A stretch of 64,000 nucleotides of DNA from Eopsaltria australis (taxonomy: Eukaryota; Chordata; Aves; Passeriformes; Petroicidae), in the NCBI GenBank assembly GCA_034509425.1, contig JAVTVJ010000511.1:1-64000 (forward strand), written 5' to 3'. Of the stretch, positions 21,951 to 33,624 are shown piece after piece. The notes beneath the pieces were generated by a model. The model did not search any database and had not been told where the DNA came from. It saw only the letters and a list, made by a program, of their open reading frames with translations. Each line of letters begins with the position of its first letter. Within the stretch, counting starts at the first letter, position 1. The translations under genes and the position numbers were made by a program.

Positions 21951-22374
21951 GTTCCATGTTCCCTTGGTTCCACGAGGCCCCACAGTGTCACAATGTTCTC
22001 CTTTCTTCTCTAGTGTCACAATGTTCTCCTTTCTTCTCTAGTGTCACAATGGCCCCTTGCTTCCAGGAGGCCCTGCAGGATCACAATGGCCCTTTGGTTC
22101 CATGGGACCCCAAAGTGTCACAATGATGATTCCATGGTGATTCCATGATGATTCCATGGGGCCTTGCAATGTCACAATGGTCTCCATGGATCCATGGTGC
22201 CCTGCAGGATCACAATGGCCCTTTGGTTCCACCAAGCCCTGTAAAGCAACAATGGCCTCTTGGTTCCACAAAGCCCTGCTGCTTCACACTGGCCCCTTGG
22301 GACCATGTGGCCCCACAGATCCACAATGATCCCCTTGGTTCCACGAGGCCCCACAGTGTCACAAGTGTCACCGT
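21951..22374 (-). repeat. 37-bp minisatellite array (-)
   Basis: Reverse-complement units (CTTGGTTCCACGAGGCCCC, CAGTGTCACAATG), including a local perfect duplication of TCACAATGTTCTCCTTTCTT near 22000-22040 and a GATGATTCCATG duplication near 22130-22158. Confidence 0.88.
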
Positions 22375-23424
22375 AGGAAGGAAAAAACCGAGTCCCAGTG
22401 TTGCAGGGGCAGATGAGGGGCAGTCGCCAGAGGGCAAGGCCAGCCAGACTTAATGGTACTGGCAGATTTCATCTGGGAGCAATCCCCAGATATAGGGAAT
22501 TTTAGAGGCACAACAGAAATTTCGGATATGGACACCTGCAAGAGGAGGATGGTTTTTTCCATAGGAAGGAAAGCATGGAACATCAGTGTTTCAGGGGCAG
22601 ATGAAAGGTGAGTATCAGAGGCCAAGGCCAGTCAGACGTCTCTGTCCTGGCTGCTTTTGTCTGAAAGCAACCCTTGGCTAGATGGAATTTTGGGGGTGGA
22701 ATCCCAATTTCGGCCATTTCTGCGTTGATAAGGAGGTTGTTTCTTTTCAATTGGGAAGGAAAGCACCAAACTCCGGTGCTTCAAGACCAAGTGAGAGGCT
22801 GCCTCCAAGAAGCCAAGGGCAGCCAGAGCTGTCTGTCCGGGCAGCTTTCACTTGGGAACAATCCTTGGATGTGCAGAGTTTTGGAGGTGGAATCCCAATT
22901 TCGGCCATGGGCGCCTGGTAGAGATGGATGTTTTTATCCCCCAGGAAAGAATAGCACGAAGTCCAAGTGTTTGGGAAGAAGATGAGAGGTGGCCACAATG
23001 GGCCAAGGCAGCCAGACCTGTCTCTCCTGGCACCTTTCTTCTGGGGGCAATCCCTGGATATAGGGAAATTTGAAGGCAGATTCCCAATTTTGGCCATGGG
23101 CACCTGGATGTGAAAGGTTTTCTCCCATAGGAAAGAAAAGCACATGGTGCCAGTGTTTCAAAGGCAGATGAGAGGTGGCCCCTGGGAGACCAAGCCAGCC
23201 AGATCTGTCTGTCCTGGCAGATTTCATCTGGGAACAATCTTTGCATAAAAGGAAATTTGGAGGAGGAATCCCACTTTTGTCCATGGACACCTGGAGGAGA
23301 AGGACAGTTCTTTTCCATAGGAAGGAAAGCCCAGAGCCCCAGTGCTTCAGCGCCAGTGGCCCTCCAAGTGCCAAGGTCAGACTGACCTTTAAGGTGGTCC
23401 CCACAAGGCCAATCCAGCCATGCC
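22375..23424 (-). repeat. 189-bp tandem repeat array (-)
   Basis: About five and a half units in minus orientation. It matches 49270-50335 unit for unit, so it is part of the large direct duplication. Confidence 0.88.
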
Positions 23425-23860
23425 TGTTCCATGTTCCCTTGGTTCCATGGGACCCCACAGTGCCACAATGCTCTCCTTTGGTTCCATTATGTCCTGTAGT
23501 GTCACAATCTTCTCCTTATTTCTTTAGTGTCCCAAAAGCCCCTTGGCTCCATGAGTCTCTACTGTGTCACAAGGGCTCCTTGGTTCTATGGGTCCCACAG
23601 TTTCATCATTGACCCTTGGTTCCATGGGCCCCCTGAGTTTCACAATGGTCTCCATGATTCCATGAGGCACCAGAGTGTCACAATGGTCTCTTTGGTTCCA
23701 TGAGGTTCCATCGTGTCACCACGGTGTCCTTGGATCTGCAGTGTCACAATGGGCCCTTGGTTCCATGAGTTTCTGTACTGTCAGCAATGGCTCCTTTGTT
23801 CCAACGAGGCCTTGATGTGTCACAATGGGCCCTTGGTTCCGTGAGATTCCACAGTGTCAT
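23425..23860 (-). repeat. 37-bp minisatellite array (-)
   Basis: About eleven reverse-complement units following the fixed junction (GTTCCATGTTCCCTTGGTTC). It ends at an LTR-like insertion. Confidence 0.88.
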
Positions 23861-24120
23861 GGATGGAAAATCACGCTATGAAAAGCCAGTGTCCAAAAGG
23901 AGGCAGAGGAGTCCTGAAACTTTATTCTAATACAGGGAGAGAGTCCACTGGGGGACAAGTCCATGGGGTTTTATCTCTCGGGGTTTCAGAGGGTGCAGCC
24001 TCCTTTTATCCCGAACTCCCGGCTGCACATTGTCCCTTTCCTTTCTCCACTGGCTGAGGTACAAGGAAGATCCAGCCTTCCTGAACTGCCTACGCCATAA
24101 CCCCCCTTGAACCTGTCATT
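23861..24120 (-). mobile_element. LTR-like fragment
   Basis: On the minus strand there is a TATA-like GGGATAAAAGGAGGC, then about 90 bases later AATAAAGTTTCAGG. This is the promoter-to-polyadenylation layout of an LTR. The exact ends are unclear and no clean target duplication was found, so it may be truncated. Confidence 0.5.
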
Positions 24121-24164
24121 TTACCCCAAAGTTCATAAACTCAGGCTTGTGCAGATCCACCCGG

Positions 24165-24680
24165 GAGGGACAGGCCCTGCTGTGCCAGGCCTGGCCTCAG
24201 GCCTTGGCCTTTCTGCTTCCTCCAGCCAAGCCAGGCCTTTCTCAGCATTGCCCTTCCCTGCTCACAGCCTTTGGCTCCCTGCAATCCTGGCCTCAAGGAT
24301 CTGCTCTCACCAGTGCCTGTGCAGCCTTTGCCACTCCCTGCCCTCACTGGGGCCCATTGATGCTGCAAGGCACTTGGAGTTTTGCTTCTGACTCCTTGAG
24401 CAGCTTCTTCATCCTTCTCTCAGTGCCTGAGGCTCCTGCACTCAGCCCCAAATCCACCATGCACCTCATGACTTTTTCTTTTTTTAATCGAATACTTTTA
24501 TTTTCCAGTTCTCAAAGAGGTGACAGAATCATTCCCCAAGTGATGTTGATGCTGAATGTGTCCTTAGGAGGTGTGGGCACAGAGAAGAATGAGCCCCTTG
24601 CAGGCTGACCCTGTTTGGACAAGCTGCTCCTCAGCCCCAACCTCACCATGTCTGATATCGCCCACCTGGCACTGACAGCA
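24165..24680 (+). repeat. Dispersed duplicated block D, copy 1
   Basis: The reverse complement of this block occurs at 34390-35112 and again, with an internal insertion, at 57098-57990. Landmarks are CTCCAGCCAAGCCAGGCC, CACTGGGGCCCATTGATGCT and CTCCTCAGCCCCAACCTCAC. No domain was recognised in the short frames across it. This copy is cut at the AT-rich boundary near 24680. Confidence 0.8.
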
Positions 24681-24689
24681 CAAAATATC

Positions 24690-25000
24690 AACAAGTATTT
24701 ATGTATTTTTTCTTTATTAATTATAATGTCAGTTATTCTTAATTTTTAATATTGAATTATTACATTTATTAGTTATAATTATTTAATAGTTATAATATCA
24801 TTTTTTATTTTATTACCCAATTATTATATATAAACATGAATCTATAAAGTTTCTGCAAGAAAAGAACTTCATGCTCGTTGGTTCTAAGAAATGTGATTTC
24901 CTTCATTAATTAATTAACCTCTATTGGGTATTGATTTCTCCATCTTTGTGCTAATTAGTCCTACTTTGAGACCTTTTGTAGTCTTTTATATCGTGATTTT
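24690..25000. other. AT-rich stretch at the end of the inverted duplication
   Basis: Dominated by A/T with short TTATTAATTATAAT-type repeats. It has no gene. It is present in reverse complement at 53090-53400. Confidence 0.7.
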
Positions 25001-25280
25001 CTCAGGGTCAAGGAGGGCACTTCGGGGTGCATGGAGACATTTCTGGGACACATTTGGGGCAGTTTTGGGTCTGGGGAGGGAATTTAGAGGTTCCTTGAGG
25101 GTCTGGAGGACACTTGGGGGGCCGAGTGGGCTCTGGGGGGCACTCAGGGATCCTGAGGGAAAGTCTGGGGTTGGGAGCGGCCCTTGAGGGTCCAGGGGGG
25201 CCCTTGGAGGTCAGGGAGGGGAATTTGGGGCCCTGCGGGGTCCGGGCGGGCCCTTGGGGGCTCTGACGGGGCTCTCTGCG

Positions 25281-25942
25281 CCGCGGGCCATCATGGGAGT
25301 TGTAGGCGCGGGTAGAATACGGGTCAACGGCGCCGCGGAGCATCACGGGAGTTGGAAGCGCTGCTACAATGGCGTTCTGTGTGGCGCGGGGCATGACGGG
25401 AGATGGAGTCACGGCTGTAACGGAGCTCTACGGGCGCCGCGGAGCATGATGGGAACTGTAGTCCCGGAAGCGGCTCGAACGGGGCGTTTGGGGGTCCGGG
25501 AAGGCACTTGGGGGACACTTTTGCGTCCGAGCCGCGACTTCAGCTCCTCGGGGGGAACGAACACGGTCCTGGAGCTCCTGGGGGGAGCTTGGGGAGCTCT
25601 GACCGGGCTCTTTAGGGCGCGGGGCATGACAGGAGTTTTACGCGCGGAACTGTGTTATGAGGGGCTGTGGGGCCGCGGGGGATGAGAGGAGATGAAGTCC
25701 CAGGAGTGTCTGTAACGGGCATCTGTGGGGTTGGGAGCACTTGGGGGTCCGGGGACGCTTGTGGGGGGTCCCGAGTGGGCACTGAGGGGGCACTGAGGGA
25801 TCCTGGAGGGTCTGGGGGACACTTATGGGGCAAATGGGGGCGGATACCGGGGGAATCTGTGGAGCGCGGAGCATGACGGGAGTTATAGTCCCGGCTCCAA
25901 TGGGGCTTTAAGGGGCCGTGGGGCATGACGGGAGTTGTAGGC
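25281..25942 (-). promoter_or_regulatory. Array of eight ZNF143-like sites in CpG-rich DNA, left copy
   Basis: Eight copies of a motif read on the minus strand as ACTACAACTCCC then RTSATGCCCCGCG. They start near 25281, 25332, 25385, 25436, 25618, 25674, 25863 and 25918. The ZNF143/Staf (SBS) promoter consensus is ACTACAAYTCCCAGMATGC-like, so the match is close. A CCAAT box (GATTGG on plus, about 26006) lies beside the array. The surrounding DNA is CpG-rich. Such combinations mark mammalian housekeeping and bidirectional promoters, but I see no gene starting here. Confidence 0.6.
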
Positions 25943-26059
25943 AAAGAAATGGCGCTGGGTCGAGGCACCGCCCCCGAGGCCTCGATCCCAGGAGCTGATT
26001 GGCTGCGGGCTCTGACGGGCGGGAGCCTTGGCGAATGGGAGGCCTGCAGAGGCGGGAAC

Positions 26060-26360
26060 AGCAAATTCAACCCCTCCAGTCCCTCCCAGTTCATCCCCAG
26101 TTCATTCCCAGTACAGCCCAGTAGACACCCACTGCCCCTCCAAGCCCTCCCAATACACCTGAATCAATTCCCAGTCCCTTCCAGTTCCCCCAGTGTCATC
26201 CACACTGTACCCCTGTGTCCCCCAGTCTTCCCCACAGTGTTCCCAGTGTCCCCAGTTTGTCCCAGTATCCCCCAGTATCACTCCCAGTATGTCCCAGTGT
26301 CTCCCACAGCGCTCCCAGTGTCTCCCAGTCTGTCCCAGTCCTCCCCAGTGTTCCCAAGGA
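26060..26360. repeat. CCCAGTGTCC-type minisatellite, left copy
   Basis: A degenerate 9-12 bp repeat (CCCAGTGTCCC, CCCAGTATCCCC, CCCAGTTTGTC). The reverse complement is at 51730-51990. No coding function is inferred. Confidence 0.85.
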
Positions 26361-27495
26361 ACCTTGAACTCCTCACGGTGTCCCTGGCAGCCAAACCCAG
26401 CAGTGGGGTCAGTGCAGTGTCCATGGCCACAGCTCCTTGCCATGGCCCAGGGCAGCTTGGGATGAGGATCCACCCTCACAGCTGGCCCAGGCCAGGGCTG
26501 CAGTGGCTTTGGTGCCACCTTGGGCTCAGCACACACTTGAGGAGTGTGTCTGTTTTCAGTGGGGAAACTCAGTAATAAAATACACCCTTTAAAATAGGAA
26601 TGTGTATTTCTTAGAAATTCTCTGAAATATTTTTCTGTAACTGTAGCAGGAAACCTTCCTGATGAACTGCACTAGACAAGAGGGAAATGAACGTTTGTTA
26701 GGAAACCTCTCAAGAATTCAAAGTCACAATCAAACTCCAAAGTTTCTTGAAGTTTTAATGGGTCCCAGTGAGGGACACAAGTGAGAAAGTGTCCCCAGGT
26801 TCCAGTTAGAGCAGGAAATTGGAGGCAGTGATGACAGGTGGGGACAAAGAGAAGCCAAGTCTTGGTGCCCTGGGGCACAGCAGGGTCTGTGCCACCAAGG
26901 GCTGGGAGGAGACACCTTGTCCTGAGGCCCTGGGGCCTCCTGGCACAGCCCCAGCAAGGCTGGCCACTGTCACCCCCTTGTCCTGCCCTCAGCATCCCCC
27001 CCACATCCCAGTGGCCTCAGGGATCTGCTGGAAGGAGTCCCTGGGGAGCCCTGGTCAGGAATGGCCCTGGGGGCTCCTTAATGCTCCCAGGGGCTGCAGG
27101 TTTTTCCAAGGACTTTGGCTTTTGCTTTTGCCTTGGAGTCTCTGAGAGCTTTGTGCAATCCTGGCCTCCAATTCTCTGCTTTAATGAGTCCCTTGAGATT
27201 CTCTGTCAGTAACAACACTCAGTGGGGCTCATTAATGCTGCAGTTACTTCAGTTTTTTAAGGTTCTTTTCTTTCTCCTTTCCACACGGAGTCTCTGAGAG
27301 GTTTGTGCAATCCTGGCCTCCAATTCTCTCCTCCAAGGAGTCCATCAGGAGCCTGTGTTGGGCATGGACCTCAGTGGGACCCATCAATGCTTTGAGACCC
27401 TTTGGGTTTTTCCTCTGCCTTTGGCTCCTGGAAAGGTTTGTGCAATCTCCTCTCAGGCCCTGAGGTTCAAGGGCTCAGCACCAAATGCACCACGG
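26361..27495. other. Duplicated flank block, left copy, no gene
   Basis: The reverse complement occurs at 50600-51730. It shares stretches with the receptor upstream block (GTTTTAATGGGTCCCAGTGA, TGTCCCCAGGTTCCAGTTAG). It also repeats a CTTTGTGCAATCCTGGCC-containing unit. AATAAAATACACCC near 26573 is a possible polyadenylation signal. No protein was recognised. Confidence 0.6.
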
Positions 27496-27758
27496 GGCTC
27501 ATTAGGACCATTGTGGAACTCAGGGGTGCCCATGGAACCAAGGGGCCATGGTGACACTGTGGAGCCCAGAGTGTCCCAGAGGAGCCATTGTGACACAGCG
27601 GGGCCACAGGGAGCCAAGGGGCCATTGTGACACTTGAGGGCTTTGTGGAACCAAGAAGCCTCTGTGACACTGCAAGGTGTCAGTCAGCACCTGCAACACT
27701 TCAGAACCAAGGAGAACATTGTGACACTGTGGGGCCTGATGGAACCAAGGGAACATGG
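27496..27758 (+). repeat. 37-bp minisatellite array (+)
   Basis: About six units, ending at the fixed junction CCAAGGGAACATGGAACAGG. Confidence 0.88.
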
Positions 27759-28767
27759 AACAGGCCTGGCTGGCTGGGCCTCCTGGGGGCTGTCTGACAG
27801 GTTCAGATGACTGTGGCATGTTGAGGGCCATTCTTCATCAGCCCCTGAAGCACTGGGGTTCTGTGCTTTCCTTCCTGTGGAGAAGACCTGTCCTTCTTCA
27901 TCCAGGGGCCCATGGCCAAAACTGGGATTCCTCCTCCAAATTTCCTTGTATGCAAAGATTGTTCCCAGATGAAATCTGCCAGGACACACAGATCTGGCTG
28001 GCTTGGCCACCTGAGGGCCACCTCTCATCTGCCTTTGAAACACTGGCACCACGTGCTTTTCTTTACTGTGGGAAAAAAGCAACTTTCACATCCTGGTGTC
28101 CTCGGCCAAAATTGGGAATCCATCTCCAGAACTCCCTATATCCATGGACTGCCCCCAGATGAAAGGTGCCAGGAGAGACAGGTCTGGCTGCCTTGACCCA
28201 TGGTGGTCACCTCTCATCTTCTTCCAAAACACTTGCATTTTGTGCTTTCCTTTCCTGTGGAAAAACCCACACATCTCGACCAGGCACCCATGGCTGAAAT
28301 TGGGATTCCACCTCCAAAACTACGTTCATCCAAGGATTGCTTCCAAGTGAAAGCTGCCAGGACAGACAGGTCTGGCTGTTCTTGGCCTCTTGGGGGCTGC
28401 CTCTCACCTGCTTTTGAAACTTGGGCTCTGTGCTTTCCTTCCAATGGAAAAGAACCGTCCTTCTTGTCAAGGTCTCCATGGCTGAAATTCAGACCCCACC
28501 TCCAAAATTCCCTATATCCAAGGGTTGCTTTCAGACAAAAGCTGCCAGGACAGAGAGGTCTGGCTGGCTTGGCCTCTGATGGTTGCCTTTCATCTGCCCC
28601 TGAAACCCTTGTGTTCCCATGCTTTCCTTCCTATGGAAAGTCCAACACTTCAAGTTGTCCATGTCCGAAATTTGTGTTCCACCTCTAAAATTCCCTATTT
28701 CGGGAGATTGCACCCAGAAAAAATCTTACAGTACCATCAAATCTGGGCCTCTGGTGTCTGCCCCTCT
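27759..28767 (+). repeat. 189-bp tandem repeat array (+)
   Basis: About five and a half units. The GGTCTGGCTG landmark recurs at 28181 and 28369 (188 bp). It is cut at 28767 by an LTR-like element. Confidence 0.88.
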
Positions 28768-30300
28768 GTAGTGGTTTCAGTTCGCTTATTTAGGTTTGTG
28801 GCTAAATGTCAGCACACTTACTTGAATTTATTTGATTGCTTGTTGTCAGATAAGGATTAGGAGCAGGCAAAGCAGGCTCAAACTTTATAAAGTACAAAGA
28901 AGTTTTATTAATATATCTAAGACAAAGGGAAAAAAGAAAAAAAAAAACCCAAGAAAAACTAGAACAAACTCCCCAGACCACCCCTCCTTCCCCACCTCTC
29001 CATTTCATTCTCCCTGACAACATACAAAAGACAACACTTTGACCTCTAGTCAGTTTACTACCTCAGAAACAGCTCTTGTTCTAGTTCATTCAGGGAGAGA
29101 AGTTTCTTTTGCTTACACCATGGATTTTCTGTAAGAAAAATACAGTTTTTATGGGTCTTCTGCTTCATCATTAACCACCGCCCAGAGCAAAGTCCAGCTT
29201 AATGGTGGATCTCTCCCACACCAGTAGCCTTCCCACAGCCACTATGGTGGGTTATGAACAGTCCACAGGGTACCTGTTTTAAGGATGTCCAGTTCAATTG
29301 CAGCAACAAAGAAAATCCCTTCTTCTGTGCTTAGCAACACAGGTTCTCCTGACAACTCAGGTTCTCTGGCATTCCCCCCGGGACCAGGGGCTCTGGGTCC
29401 CAGCCTCTCCTCTCTTTTGGTTCTAGTTTCTCATCAGGCTGTACTTTTCTAACACATACTTGTCTGTACTTAGGTATTTCAGTTCATTGGCTGCAATAAG
29501 AACTTCACATCCCCCTTTGGACTATATCTTCATATATTACAGAGAATTTATTAGCTCAGTCCCCAACCATGGTTCTCCAAAAGAGTTTTCAGCTTCACTT
29601 TTGAAGCAACTTCCCATGCACCTCCTTGTGAGTATCAGTTCTGCTTTCCTCACTGACTGTAAAGTCTCTGCGCTGCACTATGTAAGTGTCTTTACTCGTT
29701 CCTCTCTCTGCGAGGAAGGATGGGTGTCTGTGAGTTTAGTCCAGGCATGGAGAGAGTTAATCTCTGTGTCTCTCTCTCTCCAACAGTGTGAGGATCACGT
29801 GCTCTTTGCCGGGCTGTTTGAGCAAGTCTGAGCTGGATGCCAGACGCTCTCAAGAGTCTCTCTGCTTGGCTCCGCCAAGGGCCATAGTAGGGCCATCTAG
29901 GCCCGGGGCGACAAGGCAAGGCCTGGCCCGAGCTGGATGGAGTCTGGCCTGGTCCTTGCCTGGCCCGGCTCTCTCTCTCGAGTAGCTGACACGCCGGCTG
30001 AGCTGGATCTGCTGAAAATTCCAATAGTTTCCTCCCCCATTCCCGGCTGCAGCGGCACGGCTGCCATAAAACCTCCCTTCCCCCCCCCCATCCCTCCTTC
30101 GGAAGGAGGTGGGGGGGGGCCTTACCAGTGAGAGAAGCAGGAGCTGCTCCTCTCCACACAGCAGCAGCAGGTCCAAAGAGGAAGAGCTTCAGAGAGTCTC
30201 TGCTTATATATGGTTTTTTCCTCGAAGGCGGATCAACTTTTTAATTAGTTTACCTACCTATCAATCCTTAAAACTACTTGATTATTGGCTCTCTTTCGCA
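28768..30300 (-). mobile_element. LTR-retroelement-like region (-), boundaries uncertain
   Basis: On the minus strand this has an ATATATAAGCAG TATA box near 30205, a splice donor CTCTCACTG|GTAAGG near 30125, a polyadenylation signal ATTAATAAAAC near 28910, and a terminal ...AAACCACTACA at 28768-28780 that looks like an avian LTR end. The TATA-to-polyA distance (about 1.3 kb) is long for one LTR, so it could be a composite, or a promoter and first exon of an unknown transcript. It includes a C9/G9 hairpin at 30079-30120. Confidence 0.45.
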
Positions 30301-30374
30301 GGAAGGAAGTTGTATTCCTTCCTGCAGCACAGATCACTTCCTAGATTTTGACCCCTCTGGCCTAACCCAGGACA

Positions 30375-31665
30375 CCCTGGCTCTTCCCACATCTGCTCTT
30401 CCCAGCTCCACCCTCTCCTTCCCAGCCCTTCTGTGGCTGCAAGGCCGCAGTGCTCGGGCAGCTTGGTCACTGTCCTGCTGCGTGTCCGTGCTGTGACCAC
30501 AGGCAGGGACAGGCCATGGGCACTGCTGGGACACAGCTGGGCTCCAGCACAGCAGCTCCAGCAGGAAAGGGCATCTCCTGAGGGCAGGGCAGGAAGGCTT
30601 CGCTCTCCCTCCAGAGCCACTCTCAGCAACAGCCCCAAGGAACAGACTCTCAAGAGGCTCCTTGTGTTCCTTCTTCTGCCAGGGCTTACTGGGATGAGAT
30701 CAGGGTCCCAGGGTGGCCTTCAGGGGACTCAGGGCTGGGTCAGGTTTGGCTTGTTGGTGGCCAGTGCCCATCAGATGGTGAATGGTCAGTGCTGAACCTT
30801 GCTGAGGCTCTGCAGCTTGTGCCAGGGCTGAGGGCAGGGGAATGTTTGTGTGGAGGGCCTTGGGAGGTGCCAGGAGAACACAGGGGAGCTGCAGGGCCAG
30901 TGCGTGCCAGGGATGAGCAGGGAGTGGAGCTCAGTGGGCACAGGCCTGTCCAGGCTGGGGTCAGCCAGAGAGAAAGGACTGAATGTGTGCTGTGAGCCAG
31001 GAGAGCTCTGCAGGGCCAGGGGACACAGCAGGGACAGGGACAGGAGTGTGGGCAGTGAGTGGTGTGAGGCTCAGGGAAGTTGCCCAGGAGGATGCAGGGC
31101 AGCCCCAAGGCCATGTGGCAGCCCTGGAAGAAGGCAGGCACCTGTGAGCAGCCTCCATGGGCACAGCAGAGCCTGTGTGGCAGGGGCTGAGTGCAGGCAG
31201 CAGCAGCAGCTGCCTCTGTGTCCCAGCTGCAGCAGCAGAGCCCAGCAGAGGCAGCCCAGGGCCGCGGGCAGCAGAGCCCCCGTGCTCTGCAGAGCAGCAC
31301 CCCCAGCTCGGGGGCTGTGGGGAGCAGCCCAGGGGCTGCAGCAATGGCTGCTCAGGCCAGCACAGACGTGTTCCCCTGGCCAAGGCTGTGTGGGCAGCTG
31401 GCATGTGGCAGGAGCAGAGCAGGAGCCCGTGGCTGTGCACAGGAGCCCTGGCAAGAGGCTGCCCTGGCCCTGGGCCAGCAGGAGCTGCCTGAGGAGCCGC
31501 GGGGCCAACTCTCTGCTGCTGTGCTGGGCAGCGGGGCTGGCCCTGGGGCTGCACCAGCTGCCCGAGCTGAGCATCTCCTGAGCATTGCAGACACACAGTG
31601 GCTGTCCCTGAGCTCCAGTGCCTCCAGTTCCTGCTGCAGGGCCACACAGCACTGGGCTGCTCTGC
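30375..31665. repeat. Inverted duplication 1, right arm
   Basis: Reverse complement of 14573-15870. The arms differ by scattered substitutions. No gene was recognised. Confidence 0.85.
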
Positions 31666-33100
31666 GCGGCTGCACGTGGGACATGGATTTCAGTGCTGTG
31701 AGAGGCACAGAAGGAGCAGATCCAAGCTAGGCTGTGCCTGGGACAGGTTGGGGGCCACGGGAGCTTGAGCAGGGTGTGGGAAGAAGGCAGGAGTTGGGAA
31801 TCCCACAGGAATTGGCCATTCCTCAGCCAAACACAGCATTTTTTTGTTTGAGGCAGCAGCGAGGGAGGACAGAGGGACATCAGGAAAGCTTTGGGAGCTC
31901 CCAGGGTCAGAGGGAGGTGGGGAAATGGGGCACTGGGGAAAGTCTGCAAGGGAAGCAGCACAGGCCCAGGCCAGGCTAGGAGAGCTGCAGTGGGGGTGAG
32001 CAAAGGCCTTGGGGGAGCTGGGAGCACCCCCTGCCAACAGCAATGAGATTTGTGTCCCCTGGCTGTGGCTGCTGTCCCTGGCACTGAGGCCCATGAGGAG
32101 ACACCAGTTCCTGGCAGCCCCAGGGCTTGTGGCCTCCTCCCGCAGCCCCCAGAGCTTTGCAGGGCTCCTGCTGCTCTCCTGCCCTCACCATCCCACAGCC
32201 CACATCCCCCTGCTCCGGGACAGCCACCAGCATCCTGTGAGGCCCCCGATGCCCATTCCCAGGGGATGGGCTCAGGGCTTGGCTGTGCTGCTTGGCCAAG
32301 CCCAGGCAGGGCTTTCACAGCCCCATTCCAGAGTCCATTTCCCAGCTGGAGCCCGTGCTGCCTCTGAGTTCCTGCTTGCCCAGCCCCAGGGACACTCTCC
32401 TTGTCTGCTCATTGCCCCCACGGTCTCTGGGCAGGGATGGCCTCAGTGGGGGCTGCTGACATCCTCAGACACTTGGAGGATGCTGCTGAATTTTCCCTCT
32501 CCAGAGGCTTGTTCAGCCTTCGGCTCTTCAGGAATTCAGTGCCTGAGGGCTCATTAACATTTCACAACACCCTAACAAGCCAAGCCTCTGGGAATCATTG
32601 AGGTCTTCAATTCTTTTGTGGTTAATTAGACAGATTCCAGAAGTGTGTTCAAAGTGAATCTATTACATTAAAAAAAGAATGAGAGAGTATATTTTTCCCC
32701 CTGATAATTATCTTCCTGTTTATAGACTGATATCAGCAATCTCCAATTGATATTGATCCTGAATCCCTCCTAATGCAGTCTGAACTGATATGAAAATCAA
32801 GACCCTTCATGGCTGACAATCAATGAGACTTTGTCCCTACCCCCTCCCCACCATTTCCCTCATCCAACCCCTGGCACTCAGAGCACCCTTGTGCAAATCT
32901 GAGCTTCCTCCACTCCAGGCTGTGCCTGCAGCTTTCAGCTCCTTGGCACCAACTCCCACCCGCTTTCCTTGCAGAAGGAGCTGCCCGAGACACACAGGGA
33001 TGTTCATTTCTTGTCAGCAAACAAAACCAAGGCAAGGCACAGCTCCATAAAAAGCACAAGTCCAGCCCAAGGAGTGCTGGGGAATGGAGTCACATCCAGG
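31666..33100. other. Intergenic, no gene recognised
   Basis: GC-rich sequence to about 32600, then AT-richer DNA to about 32820, then mixed. Only open frames without recognisable domains are present. Confidence 0.5.
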
Positions 33101-33104
33101 GCTG

Positions 33105-33290
33105 TCCCCAGGGCTCAGGATTGGGGCCAGCTCAGTTCAATCTCTTTATTGCTGATCTGGACGAGGCCATGGAGGGCAGCCTCAGTCAGTTGCCAGGTGA
33201 GCCCAAGCTGGGTGGGAGTGTGGCTGTGCTGGAGGGCAGGAAGCTCTGCAGAGGGATCTGCACAGGCTGGAGCAGGGGGAGAAGCCACAG
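33105..33290 (+). mobile_element. CR1 LINE reverse-transcriptase fragment
   Basis: The plus strand encodes a decayed CR1 RT segment: TTCAATCTCTTTATTGCTGA then TGGACGAGGCCATGGA corresponds to the family's FI-DLDE, followed by the position of the FADDTKLGG motif (here AAGCTGGGTGGG). It is a short internal piece in sense orientation. Confidence 0.7.
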
Positions 33291-33624
33291 GTGATGAACT
33301 GACCATAACCCCCATTCCCTGTCTCCCTGCACTGCCAGGGTAGGAGGTAGAGCTGGAAGGAGGGACAGGTGGGGGGAAAGGCATTTTTAAGGGCTTCTTA
33401 TCCTGCTCTGAGTTTGTTAGAGATAAATTCATTTCCTAGCTCTAAGTTGAGCCTGTTTTGCCCATGACAGGATTTGCTGAGTGATATCTCCCAGTCCTTA
33501 TCTCAACCCAGGAACCCTTTGTTAAATTTTCTCTCCTCTGTCCAGCTGCAGAGGGCAGTGAGTGAGTGAGTGGCTCTCGTGGGTGCCTGGCATCTGCCCT
33601 GGGCCAGTCCAGGACACCTTGGTA

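Larger units (their letters stand above)
24690..28770. repeat. Inverted duplication 2, left arm
   Basis: About 4.1 kb whose reverse complement is 49290-53400. It contains, in order, an AT-rich end, a CpG-rich block with ZNF143-like sites, a CCCAGTGTCC minisatellite, a flank block, a 37-bp array and a 189-bp array. The two arms are separated by about 20.5 kb. Confidence 0.88.

Noticed and set aside
28768..30360. CCCCTC on both sides as a target site duplication for the LTR-like region
   Set aside because: The element so defined would not end in CA, and the two flanks do not rejoin into a known sequence, so the match is probably chance.
30850..31581. 243-codon frame repeated at 14664-15395 on the other strand
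   Set aside because: It is duplicated because it lies in inverted duplication 1. Composition is Cys/Ser/Gln/Ala-rich in several frames on both strands, typical of stop-poor GC-rich DNA.
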